From contig JBBQGG010000093.1 in NCBI GenBank assembly GCA_038322815.1, positions 1 to 9,547 on the forward strand: 9,547 nt of DNA, in the 5' to 3' direction. Under the pieces are notes generated by a model that ran no database searches, was not told the origin of the DNA, and saw nothing but the letters and a program-made list of their open reading frames with translations. The position numbers were made by a program, and so were the translations under genes. Source of the DNA: PALSA-1296 sp038322815 (GTDB lineage: Bacteria > Bacteroidota > Ignavibacteria > Palsa-1295). Each line of letters starts with the position of its first letter. Within the stretch, counting starts at the first letter, position 1. Below are positions 1-7,002 of the stretch, one piece after another.

Positions 1-354
1 ATTTGGAATGAAAGAAAAACGAATGCTTCATCGTTTCTTATCGCGTATGAAGAATTCCTAAATACGTTCGGTACTGATTACAAAGAAGTTAATCACGTCA
101 ATACGTACGGTTCAATAGAAAAATTATTTACCGGAAATGGATATAAGCTACAGACATTTTCAAATATTCAAATTTTTGATTATAGAGGGTTAGAAGGAAG
201 GGTGCTTTCATCGTCATACATCCCTTCCGGCGATGACCCTAAATATTTTTTCATGCTTGAAGAGCTGCAAAAACTATTTGAGAAATTTCAGAGTGAAGGT
301 GCAGTAGTCTTTGAATATACGACGAAAATATTTTACGGACAGCTTATTTGTTAA
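1..354 (+). CDS. SAM-dependent methyltransferase, C-terminal part (5' end outside window)
   Basis: An open frame runs in from the left edge and stops at TAA 352-354, giving the last 117 residues of a protein. I recognise the C-terminal half of a class I (type 11-like) SAM methyltransferase family. The visible part starts IWNERKTNASSFL, continues with an AYEEFLNTFGTDYKEVNH-type segment, then FDYRGLEGRVLSSSYIPSGDDP, and ends VVFEYTTKIFYGQL. Relatives keep the same blocks: a W-N-x-R strand, a 'GLxGRLLSSSY' lid segment and a final 'YxTxxYYGxL' strand. The SAM-binding GxGxG loop would lie upstream and cannot be seen. The methyl acceptor is unknown. The next gene starts 4 bp downstream, so the two are probably co-transcribed and translationally coupled. 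The family call rests on recalled similarity only. Confidence 0.75.
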   Translation: MWNERKTNASSFLIAYEEFLNTFGTDYKEVNHVNTYGSIEKLFTGNGYKLQTFSNIQIFDYRGLEGRVLSSSYIPSGDDPKYFFMLEELQKLFEKFQSEGAVVFEYTTKIFYGQLIC

Positions 355-358
355 ATCT

Positions 359-1729
359 ATGACGATTGAAATAATTATATTTTCGTTTGTAGTTTTTCTT
401 TTGCTTCTTACCATATTCCTCTTTTACCATTTTTATCACTACCGATTTGTCTCCTTTGTCCGGAATGAGCATACGATAGATATGGATCCCGCAAGTATTG
501 AAGGGTATACTGATAAGTATTACTATCTGCCGGGCGAGAGCATCTCCTTCTATTTATATTCCGAATACGAGCACAACGCACTTCGATTTCGCAAAATGAG
601 CGCACCATATAAATTTGAAGATGTGCTCACTCAGGAATTTACAAAAATCATACAAGTGCGAAAGCCGGAATCGTCGGAGCAAGGCTGCGGATGGGAAAGA
701 ACATTAGAGATCAGGATTGATGAAAATATAAGACCCGGATATTATCAGGCATTACTTACTGCTCATGGTGGATCTGCGGAATACGCGATTACATTGATAA
801 TCGGCTCACGCGAGAAATCCGAAATGATACTGGTTGCTCCGGTTAGTACATGGAATGCATATAATACATACGGCGGAAAATCGCTTTATCAAAACAACTT
901 CGGGGCAAAGACCGTCTATAATCTTTCATCGCAGCGTCCGAACAATGCCTTCCTTCTCAATCATGATATTCATGTAGAAGCAAACGCCTTCAATTGGTTC
1001 TCCGAAAAATACAAGAGTGTCAATATTATTCCGGATTATTCTTTGGAGTCGCAAGATACACTTGTTAATTGCAAGGTGCTGGTACTTGTTTATCATTGTG
1101 AATATATTTCACGAAAAATGTATGATAACACGATGGATTTTCTTGACAAGGGCGGCTCTCTTATCTCGCTCGGAGCAAATCAATATTATTGGACCATTCG
1201 GTGGCATGAAAATTATGAGCGAATGGAATGTAAAAAAGATTTGACGTTCTTCGAAGGTTCTTACGAATATGGCGGAATGTGGAAGCATCATTTTCGCTAC
1301 CCGAAAAAATTATTTGGAGAGGATTATTCAGGTGCCGGTATGCATACTTTTGCACCCTATAGAGTGCTTAACGCATCACATTGGCTTTTCGACGGTGTTC
1401 AGATTTCTAACAGTGATCTTTTTGGAATCCGTGGAATAAATGAATTGGGAATTTGCGGAGCAGAAACTGATAAGGCAAAAAACGGTTCGGATATTGAAAT
1501 TATTGCTCACGGAATGAATTGTGATTCTGAAGAAACAGGAAAGAATTATGATCGAAATGATCCACGTTGGAATGGGAAGGGGGGCGGAGATATTGTCTTA
1601 AAAAAACTTGGGAATAATAATGCAGTATTAAGTACCGGTTCGATCCAAAGCTGTTCAGGTCTTGGAACAGATCCCATTTTTACTATAGTAATAAAAAACT
1701 TCATAGCTCGCTATTTACCTTCATCGTGA
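359..1729 (+). CDS. Membrane-anchored N,N-dimethylformamidase large-subunit-like protein
   Basis: The protein is 456 residues from ATG 359. An upstream in-frame TTG at 311 would add 16 residues, but it lies inside the preceding methyltransferase gene and is less likely. Residues about 4-28 form one strongly hydrophobic helix with few charges before it, so the rest probably lies outside the cytoplasm. Residues about 45-150 look like a beta-sandwich, with a 'GY...YYLPGESISFYL' segment and a 'RPGYYQALLTAHG' segment. Residues about 155-450 resemble the C-terminal domain of the N,N-dimethylformamidase beta-subunit family: TWNAYNTYGGKSLY (about 164-177), a 'LVLVYHCEYIS' strand in place of the usual GHDEYWS, then LDKGGSLISLGANQYYW (about 262-278). 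The known amidohydrolase uses a mononuclear iron held by Tyr and Glu side chains; I cannot assign these ligands here. The substrate is unknown and need not be dimethylformamide. No good Shine-Dalgarno sequence is visible at ATG 359, which suits coupling to the upstream gene. Confidence 0.75.
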   Translation: MTIEIIIFSFVVFLLLLTIFLFYHFYHYRFVSFVRNEHTIDMDPASIEGYTDKYYYLPGESISFYLYSEYEHNALRFRKMSAPYKFEDVLTQEFTKIIQVRKPESSEQGCGWERTLEIRIDENIRPGYYQALLTAHGGSAEYAITLIIGSREKSEMILVAPVSTWNAYNTYGGKSLYQNNFGAKTVYNLSSQRPNNAFLLNHDIHVEANAFNWFSEKYKSVNIIPDYSLESQDTLVNCKVLVLVYHCEYISRKMYDNTMDFLDKGGSLISLGANQYYWTIRWHENYERMECKKDLTFFEGSYEYGGMWKHHFRYPKKLFGEDYSGAGMHTFAPYRVLNASHWLFDGVQISNSDLFGIRGINELGICGAETDKAKNGSDIEIIAHGMNCDSEETGKNYDRNDPRWNGKGGGDIVLKKLGNNNAVLSTGSIQSCSGLGTDPIFTIVIKNFIARYLPSS

Positions 1730-1777
1730 AACGCTCCCAAAGGAAGCAGTGTTTGGTATTTTCGTAAAAGCTACAAT

Positions 1778-1849
1778 TGCCTCGTGGCCTAATGGTATGG
1801 CATCTGATTCTGGATCAGGAGGTTCTAGGTTCGAATCCTAGCGAGGCAG
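1778..1849 (+). tRNA. tRNA-Gln (anticodon CTG)
   Basis: A full cloverleaf can be folded by eye. The acceptor stem is TGCCTCG 1778-1784 with CGAGGCA 1842-1848. The D arm has GCC/GGC stems around a TAATGGTAT loop. The anticodon stem is 1803-1807 with 1815-1819, enclosing loop TTCTGGA with CTG at 1810-1812. The T stem CTAGG/CCTAG (1825-1829 with 1837-1841) encloses TTCGAAT. The weak first pair T1-A72 and a G discriminator at 1849 are typical of glutamine tRNAs. The bases after the discriminator are CAT, so the CCA end is not encoded and must be added enzymatically. No clear promoter is visible in the 48 bp between the upstream stop codon and the tRNA. Confidence 0.96.
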
Positions 1850-1915
1850 CATCAAAAGTGCAGATCCTTGGCGGACTTGAAAAGAAATAATTCTGATTTG
1901 CCAAGACTTTCTACT

Positions 1916-1946
1916 AAGCCTGTCGTTTTATACGACAGGCTTTTTT
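1916..1946 (+). terminator. Rho-independent terminator after tRNA-Gln
   Basis: AAGCCTGTCGT (1916-1926) pairs perfectly over 11 bp with ACGACAGGCTT (1932-1942) around a 5-nt loop, and T1941-T1946 forms the U tract. It lies 67 nt beyond the tRNA, whose trailer also holds a weaker CTTGGC/GCCAAG inverted repeat (1867-1872 with 1900-1905). It would end the tRNA transcript and any read-through from the 359-1729 gene, and it separates both from the antiporter gene at 1988. Confidence 0.93.
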
Positions 1947-1987
1947 ATACTCGCAACTTTCTCGTTTAAAGCGCAGTTCGACAGACC

Positions 1988-3232
1988 ATGACCGTTTTTG
2001 ATCTTATCGCGATCCTGCTGACATACACCGCTCTTCTTAGCTATGTCAACCATAAGATTTTCCGTGTACCGGAAACAATCGGTTTGCTGATCCTTTCACT
2101 TGGCGCAGCACTTTTGTTCCTCATTGCTGAGTGGCTTGGAATCGCTCCTATCGCAGATTCTATTAAGAAGACACTTGCGTCTATCGACTTTAACCAAACC
2201 ATGATGCAGGGCTTTCTCAGTTATCTGCTCTTCGCAGGTGCTCTTGGGGTGAGCTTAAAACATCTTCGAGTTGATATGAAACCGGTCTTGATATTATCAA
2301 CGATTGGAGTTCTTATTTCAACAGTGTTATTCGGCTCGGCAATCTACTTTGTTTTTGAAGCAACAAATCAGCCGCTCAGTTTCGTCTATTGTCTGCTTTT
2401 CGGAGCCCTTCTTTCACCCACTGATCCTATAGCAGTCTTGAGTATTGTTCGTTCACTGGAACTTCCGAAAAGTCTGGAAACGATCCTCTCCGGAGAATCT
2501 TTGCTTAATGATGGAGTTGGTGCCGTGCTCTTTCTTTCACTCTACGGAGTTGCCGCAGAGGGTGGTACATTCTCAGCATTTCGTGTTATGGAGGTTTTTA
2601 TGATAGAAGCTGTTGGAGGAGCTATTTTCGGATTAGTACTTGGTTGGTCAGCATACCTTTTGACACGAAGTATAGATAACTATAAAGTAGAAGTTCTCTT
2701 GACACTTGCTATTGTCACCGGAGGCTATGCCCTTGCTGCGGTTATTGGGGTTTCGGGCCCGCTTGCAATGGTGGTTGCCGGAATAATAGTTGGTAATAAA
2801 GCCCGTATGTTTACGATGTCGGAACATACCCTTCTTGCCTTAGATAATTTTTGGGAAATGGTGGAATCGATTATCAATGCCGTGCTTTTCGTTCTCATCG
2901 GTTTGGAAATTCTCGTCCTTCCCTTCCAAATCGAAACCTTATGGATTGCAATAGGAGCAATTATTCTGCTGCTGAGTTCACGCTGGATAAGCGTATATAT
3001 CCCTCGAAAGTTGTTCAGATTAAAACAAGTCGATGCACCGGGAGTACAAACGGCATTAGTTTGGGGCGGTCTGCGTGGGGGAATCTCAATTGCATTGGCA
3101 CTCTCAGTTCCACCCATACCTCAAAGGAACATGATTGTACTGATTACATATATTGTGGTTATTTTCTCGATTGTTGTTCAAGGACTTTCTTTCAAAAGCG
3201 TAGTAAAAAAGAGTACTGGTCAAACTATTTAA
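1988..3232 (+). CDS. CPA1-family Na+(K+)/H+ antiporter (NhaP-like)
   Basis: This 414-residue integral membrane protein consists almost entirely of hydrophobic helices, about 11-13 by eye. It carries the core signatures of the cation:proton antiporter-1 family. The unwound-helix motif SPTDPIAV is at 143-150 (Thr145, Asp146). GESLLNDGVG is at 169-178, with the Asn174-Asp175 pair that marks electroneutral CPA1 exchangers. FWE at 288-290 opens a conserved helix, and GGLRGGISIAL is at 360-370 with its conserved Arg363. It would exchange cytoplasmic Na+ (or K+) for protons to control pH and salt. The protein ends about 13 residues after the last helix and lacks the long cytoplasmic regulatory tail of some relatives. 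The ATG start fits the usual family beginning (two-residue lead into helix 1), although the Shine-Dalgarno sequence before it is poor. Ion preference cannot be read from sequence. Confidence 0.93.
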   Translation: MTVFDLIAILLTYTALLSYVNHKIFRVPETIGLLILSLGAALLFLIAEWLGIAPIADSIKKTLASIDFNQTMMQGFLSYLLFAGALGVSLKHLRVDMKPVLILSTIGVLISTVLFGSAIYFVFEATNQPLSFVYCLLFGALLSPTDPIAVLSIVRSLELPKSLETILSGESLLNDGVGAVLFLSLYGVAAEGGTFSAFRVMEVFMIEAVGGAIFGLVLGWSAYLLTRSIDNYKVEVLLTLAIVTGGYALAAVIGVSGPLAMVVAGIIVGNKARMFTMSEHTLLALDNFWEMVESIINAVLFVLIGLEILVLPFQIETLWIAIGAIILLLSSRWISVYIPRKLFRLKQVDAPGVQTALVWGGLRGGISIALALSVPPIPQRNMIVLITYIVVIFSIVVQGLSFKSVVKKSTGQTI

Positions 3233-3256
3233 GTTGATGTTTTAAGATATCCTCGT

Positions 3257-4435
3257 CTACTTTGATTTAGGACGCGGCTTGCTATTTGAATCTGTCGGAA
3301 TAGAATCTTTGATGAATGTAGAATCTGAATTTCGAATATTGCTGCTATTCGGCTGAGAAGTAATGGGATCCGGAGATTGCCCCGCTGATTTAGTGATCTC
3401 ATCTGGCTCATATAAGTATTCAGCACTATTAGCTACTCTCATTTGTAAAGTACGAACGGTGAGTTTTACTGGTCTATGTGTGGCAGCCGTTAGGGATGAT
3501 TCAAACGAAGCAACTTGCGATGGAGTAATTGGGGATGGAGATCGAACAGTCGCTAAAACTCCAAACGATGAATCCAAATTTACAAATGTAACATCTCCCA
3601 AATATGCACCAGGCACTTGTGCCAAAGCTTGAGAAAGTTCTCCCCTTGTCCTTGATTCCAATTGCTCCTGCTTAACACGGCGTTCAAGAATAACAATAAA
3701 CGCTCCTCCTAATAGTATAAGTAAAATAATGCTCGGCAATAAGGGACGAAGCACATGTCCAAATTTCCGCTGCATTTTATTTTTATGAGAGAATCGTAGT
3801 GCATATAACACAATAGAATATGCACATTGGATAGCAAGAAGATTCGTAAAAAATAGCAGGATCGCACCCTGAAACAGTCCAAATCTATGATGCGCCAATG
3901 CTATTGCCGCAGAGGAAAGAGGTGGAACAAGAGCAGTTGCAATAGCTACTCCTATCAATGCACCTCCTGCAACACGTCTGCCGATTGAATATGCACCTGC
4001 AGCCCCACCGGCCAATGCAACAATCAAGTCAAAAAGTCCGGGCTGGGTACGGGATAAAAGTTCTTGTGATAATGGAATCTCAGAATGTAATAGTCCTATG
4101 AGATACGAAACTGCAAATACTTCTAATGCTCCTGTAACGAGAGTAAAAAAAGACTTTCGGAGTTCCTTATGTTCGCCTGAGATAAGGGCGTACCCAATGC
4201 CCCCTATGGGACCGAGCAGAACTGCAATTACCATTGCTCCGATAATTACTGCAGCACTATTAATGAGTAATCCATAGCTTGCAACAATCGCTGCAAAAAG
4301 ATTCATGAGATAAAACGGTGCATTCGGACGTGCCGAATTGTATATCTCAAGCTGAATCTCATCGTAGTCTGAACTCTTTGATGTTGACGATGAATTCTCA
4401 CCGGCAGATTGATTTAGATCGTCAGGTCTTTGCAT
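3257..4435 (-). CDS. DUF389 (TIGR00341-type) membrane protein
   Basis: From ATG (4433-4435) the product is 392 residues. A TTG at 4490-4492 would add 19 residues, and neither start has a clear ribosome site. About six hydrophobic segments lie at residues roughly 41-255. The first pair contains LLINSAAVIIGAMVIAVLLGPIGG (about 56-79), the hallmark of DUF389, in which an N/S-A-V-IIGAM loop is followed by a P-x-G turn. A second conserved stretch is ALIGVAIATALVPPLSSAAIAL (about 159-180). A soluble domain follows (about 265-335, 'LAQVPGAYLGDVTFVN...TVRSPSPITPSQV...VKLTVRTLQM'), as in many DUF389 proteins. The last about 50 residues are rich in Ser, Pro, Asn and Asp and look disordered. The first 25-30 residues are also polar. 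The molecular function is unknown; a transport or envelope role is only a guess. It converges on the antiporter gene and diverges from argC. Confidence 0.85.
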   Translation of the reverse strand: MQRPDDLNQSAGENSSSTSKSSDYDEIQLEIYNSARPNAPFYLMNLFAAIVASYGLLINSAAVIIGAMVIAVLLGPIGGIGYALISGEHKELRKSFFTLVTGALEVFAVSYLIGLLHSEIPLSQELLSRTQPGLFDLIVALAGGAAGAYSIGRRVAGGALIGVAIATALVPPLSSAAIALAHHRFGLFQGAILLFFTNLLAIQCAYSIVLYALRFSHKNKMQRKFGHVLRPLLPSIILLILLGGAFIVILERRVKQEQLESRTRGELSQALAQVPGAYLGDVTFVNLDSSFGVLATVRSPSPITPSQVASFESSLTAATHRPVKLTVRTLQMRVANSAEYLYEPDEITKSAGQSPDPITSQPNSSNIRNSDSTFIKDSIPTDSNSKPRPKSK

Positions 4436-4686
4436 TAATCTAATAATTAGATGAACTGAAACCGAGCTCTGAATCAAAGAAGTTCGTTTCAATCCGGAAT
4501 TTTATTTACAAAATTTAATCGTAAAATACTCCATTAACTATTCTTTTGACATTCATGGAGTGCAAAAATAGCTTGTAGCCGCTAAATTCTCAGTCCCGGC
4601 TTGAGGGTTAAATCCAATTTATATAAAGCAAGATTTTATAGTTGAGATATATGCTACCATTTATCGGAAATCCTTAAATAAATATT
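4436..4686. other. Intergenic spacer between divergent DUF389 gene and arg operon
   Basis: About 250 AT-rich bases hold no convincing gene (or about 195 if the TTG start of the DUF389 gene is used). I see a plus-strand TTGACA at 4546-4551 without a good -10 at the right distance, and an interrupted inverted repeat ACTCCAT/ATGGAGT (4528-4534 with 4555-4561). Both are close to chance level. The promoter of the leftward gene should lie here, but I cannot place it. No riboswitch-like or attenuator-like structure was recognised. Confidence 0.5.
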
Positions 4687-4721
4687 TTGCATAATTATGC
4701 AACTTTATGCATAATAATACA
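4687..4721 (+). promoter_or_regulatory. Paired ARG-box-like operator overlapping putative argC promoter
   Basis: TTGCATAATTATGCAA at 4687-4702 is a perfect 16-bp palindrome. Its core TGCATAATTATGCA differs by one base per half from the ArgR half-site core TGAAT/ATTCA of the well-known consensus. A second, imperfect copy, TGCATAATAATACA (4708-4721), is centred 20 bp further on, close to the 21-bp centre spacing of paired E. coli ARG boxes. TTATGCA also repeats directly every 10 bp (4695 and 4705). The same bases can be read as a sigma-70 promoter with -35 TTGCAT (4687-4692), a 17-bp spacer and -10 CATAAT (4710-4715). ArgR bound here would block polymerase. An argR gene in the same operon supports this. 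The match to the promoter consensus is moderate, especially at -35. Confidence 0.7.
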
Positions 4722-4733
4722 GTTGTATTCTCT

Positions 4734-5771
4734 ATGCAGAATGAAGAAACGCAAATAACGGCATCTATCTTAGGCGCATCCGGCTATTCCGGAGCTATGG
4801 CGTTGAGGATTTTACTGCGCCATCCAAATGTCACCATAGATAAAGTTTTTGCTTCTTCTTCTGTCGGGGAGAAAGTGCATGCTCTTTTCCCTTCAATGAG
4901 AAACATGACGGATAAGACATATGAAAAATACTCGCACGAGAAGATAGAAAACTCTGATCTTGTCTTTATTGCCCTTCCTCCTGAAAATGCAATGCATATT
5001 GTACCACAACTATTAAAGAGTGGAAAAAAAATTATTGATCTCAGCGGTGATTTTCGTCTCAAAGATGAGGGCAAGTATAAAGAATATTACAATGCCGTTC
5101 ATCAGGCAATAAATTTACTTTCTTTTGCTTGCTATGGCATGCCTGAATTACATCGTGAGGAGATCGCGAAAACATCGTTGCTTTCAAATCCCGGATGCTA
5201 TCCTACCAGTGCAATCATTCCGTTAGCTCCGCTTTTGAAGAATAATCTGATCGAGTCAGATGATATTTCGATCAGCTCGCTATCAGGCGTTTCCGGAGCC
5301 GGAAGAAAAGCCAGTCTCGATCTTTCCTTTGCCGAAGTTGATGGGTCAGTGAAGGCATATAAAGTTGGCGACCATCAGCATATACCGGAGATCGAATCAG
5401 TTCTATCAGGATATTCAGAAAAAAATGTTACTGTGACTTTTGTGCCCCATCTTCTGCCGACAGTACGCGGAATATATACTACAATATTCGCAACACTGAA
5501 AGAGAATATTACAAAAAATTATATAGATGAAGTGTACCGTTTAGAATATTACAATGAGCCATTCGTTCGTTATCTGGGAAATGAATTGCCTGAATTGAAA
5601 AGTGTAGTCGGCAGTAATTTTATTGATATCGGATGGAAGCTGGATCCTCATAACGGAAAATTGCTAATTTTTTCGGCAATAGATAATCTTATCAAGGGTG
5701 CGGCAGGACAGGCAGTGCAGAATATGAACATCATGTATGGATTCAATGAAACGGAAGGGTTATACTTATGA
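4734..5771 (+). CDS. argC: N-acetyl-gamma-glutamyl-phosphate reductase
   Basis: This NADPH-dependent enzyme reduces N-acetylglutamyl-5-phosphate to the semialdehyde, the third step of arginine synthesis. From ATG 4734 it is 345 residues, a normal length. GASGYSG (14-20) is the dinucleotide-binding loop near the N-terminus. DLSGDFRL (102-109) and YGMPELHR (134-141) are family blocks. SNPGCYPTS (151-159) holds the catalytic Cys155. SGVSGAGRK and the later DHQHIPEIE (213-221) hold the conserved active-site His region, and FVPHLLPTVRGIY follows. An in-frame ATG at 4707 would add nine residues, but it lies inside the putative -10/operator, and family members start close to the nucleotide-binding loop, so 4734 is preferred. 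No strong Shine-Dalgarno precedes either start. Its TGA overlaps the argJ ATG (ATGA, 5768-5771). Confidence 0.95.
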   Translation: MQNEETQITASILGASGYSGAMALRILLRHPNVTIDKVFASSSVGEKVHALFPSMRNMTDKTYEKYSHEKIENSDLVFIALPPENAMHIVPQLLKSGKKIIDLSGDFRLKDEGKYKEYYNAVHQAINLLSFACYGMPELHREEIAKTSLLSNPGCYPTSAIIPLAPLLKNNLIESDDISISSLSGVSGAGRKASLDLSFAEVDGSVKAYKVGDHQHIPEIESVLSGYSEKNVTVTFVPHLLPTVRGIYTTIFATLKENITKNYIDEVYRLEYYNEPFVRYLGNELPELKSVVGSNFIDIGWKLDPHNGKLLIFSAIDNLIKGAAGQAVQNMNIMYGFNETEGLYL

Positions 5772-6979
5772 ATAATTTTAAGGAAATAATCGGTGGTGTT
5801 ACTGCTGCAAAGGGGTTTGAAGCAGCAGGAATATACTGTGGTATCAGGAAAGCCAAGAAAGACATTGCAATCATTCGTTCGGTAGTGCCTGCGAAAGTTG
5901 CTGCTGTTTTTACTTTAAATAAAACATTGGCAGCTCCTGTCGTGCTTGATAAATTGATCCTGAAACGATCAAATCGCTGTTCTGCAGTCATCATCAATAG
6001 TGGTAATGCGAATGCCTGCACCGGAGAAAAGGGTTTTGGCGATGCAGAACGTATGATAGAATTAACTGCAGAGTCATTGAACATTCCGAAAGATGAAGTT
6101 CTTGTCGCTTCAACAGGTGTGATTGGGCAATATCTTCCGATGAATGTGATCGAAACAGGCATTGCGGAAGTCGCTGTAATGCTCTCATCCGATGGCAGTG
6201 ATGATGCAGCAGAAGCGATCATGACAACCGATACATTTGCAAAATCTTGTACTGTAAGTTTTGAAATTGGCGGAAAGCAAATTATCATAGGCGGAATTGC
6301 GAAAGGCTCCGGGATGATAGAGCCGAATATGGCAACGATGCTTGCATTTATGACATCCGATGCGAACATCGAAGATAGCCTGTTGCAAAATGTTTTTCGT
6401 AAAGGGATCAACCGTTCGTTCAACTGCATCTCAGTTGATGGCGATATGAGCACGAATGATATGGCAGTTATTCTTGTGAATGGACTTGCTGAAAATTCCG
6501 AAATAGTTGAAGGTACACCTGAAGCCATGCTCTTTGAATCTGCACTTGATCATGTCGTCATAACACTTGCAAAAATGATAGCTCGTGATGGCGAAGGCGC
6601 GACGAAACTTGTGGAGATCGAAGTAACAGGTGCGGCTTCGCATAAAGATGCAGTTATGGCAGCGCGCTCAGTTGCCAATTCCAATTTAGTGAAAACAGCA
6701 ATTCACGGCGAAGATGCTAATTGGGGAAGAATTCTCGCAGCTCTCGGATATTCCGGCGTCGATATTTTTCCGGAGCAAATCGAACTTACGATGAATGACC
6801 TTCCGATTTTGGGAAAAGGATATACAATTCTAATTGATGAAATAAAAGCGAAAGCAGCTCTATCCGAAAAAAATATTTCGCTTTCAATTAATCTCAATCA
6901 AGGTACTGACAGTGCAACCTTTTGGACTTGCGATCTGACAAAAGAGTATATTCATATTAATGCAAGTTACCGTTCATAA
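5768..6979 (+). CDS. argJ: Glutamate N-acetyltransferase / ornithine acetyltransferase
   Basis: ArgJ moves the acetyl group from N-acetylornithine to glutamate, releasing ornithine and regenerating acetylglutamate (the cyclic pathway). Some members can also use acetyl-CoA; sequence alone does not decide this here. The product is 403 residues, normal length. Recognised blocks are NSGNANACTG (77-86), ASTGVIGQ (114-121, the oxyanion-hole Thr-Gly), TTDTFAK (153-159) and the self-cleavage site KGSGMIEPNMATML (179-192), where the chain should split between Ala189 and Thr190 to give alpha and beta subunits with Thr190 as nucleophile. HGEDANWGRI and the C-terminal INASYRS (usually ...YRT) are also typical. 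GGAAGGG at 5753-5759, inside argC, is a usable ribosome site 8 nt before the ATG. Having ArgJ explains why the downstream carbamoyltransferase is of the ornithine type. Confidence 0.97.
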   Translation: MNNFKEIIGGVTAAKGFEAAGIYCGIRKAKKDIAIIRSVVPAKVAAVFTLNKTLAAPVVLDKLILKRSNRCSAVIINSGNANACTGEKGFGDAERMIELTAESLNIPKDEVLVASTGVIGQYLPMNVIETGIAEVAVMLSSDGSDDAAEAIMTTDTFAKSCTVSFEIGGKQIIIGGIAKGSGMIEPNMATMLAFMTSDANIEDSLLQNVFRKGINRSFNCISVDGDMSTNDMAVILVNGLAENSEIVEGTPEAMLFESALDHVVITLAKMIARDGEGATKLVEIEVTGAASHKDAVMAARSVANSNLVKTAIHGEDANWGRILAALGYSGVDIFPEQIELTMNDLPILGKGYTILIDEIKAKAALSEKNISLSINLNQGTDSATFWTCDLTKEYIHINASYRS

Positions 6980-6986
6980 TTTTTTC

Positions 6987-6993
6987 TAAGGAG
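6987..6993 (+). promoter_or_regulatory. Strong Shine-Dalgarno for argBF
   Basis: TAAGGAG lies 9 nt before ATG 7003, in the 23-nt gap after argJ. It is the best match to the 16S anti-Shine-Dalgarno in the window and fixes the start of the fused gene. Confidence 0.85.
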
Positions 6994-7002
6994 ATCAAGA
7001 GA

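Noticed and set aside
311..358. TTG start at 311 for the dimethylformamidase-like gene
   Set aside because: It lies within the methyltransferase gene and adds a charged 16-residue stretch before the membrane helix. ATG 359 directly after the upstream stop fits better, though this is not proven.
1772..1777. TACAAT just before the tRNA-Gln gene as a -10 box
   Set aside because: It directly abuts the mature tRNA 5' end, so transcription would begin inside the tRNA. It cannot be the tRNA promoter.
1778..1850. tRNA-Gln as an integration site for a mobile element
   Set aside because: No duplicated tRNA 3' end, integrase gene or compositional change is seen downstream within the window.
2725..3117. 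130-residue minus-strand frame within the antiporter gene
   Set aside because: It is antisense to strongly conserved membrane helices and the GGLRGG motif. The composition and lack of domain indicate a shadow frame.
2851..3237. 128-residue plus-strand frame overlapping the antiporter 3' half
   Set aside because: It is an out-of-frame reading of the antiporter gene, with low-quality, Cys/Ser/Arg-rich composition and no family resemblance.
3363..3632. 89-residue plus-strand frame antisense to the DUF389 gene
   Set aside because: It lies opposite the tail and soluble domain of a well-supported gene, with no ribosome site or recognisable motif.
4528..4561. Interrupted inverted repeat ACTCCAT/ATGGAGT with a 20-nt spacer in the arg/DUF389 spacer
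   Set aside because: A 7-bp inverted repeat with a flexible spacer is expected by chance about once in a few hundred bases, and no regulator or structural motif fits it.
5743..6528. 261-residue open frame on the minus strand opposite argJ
   Set aside because: It lies fully antisense to a clear argJ, shows Ser/Ile/Pro-rich shadow composition with no recognisable domain, and has no promoter or ribosome site. It is a by-product of argJ codon use.
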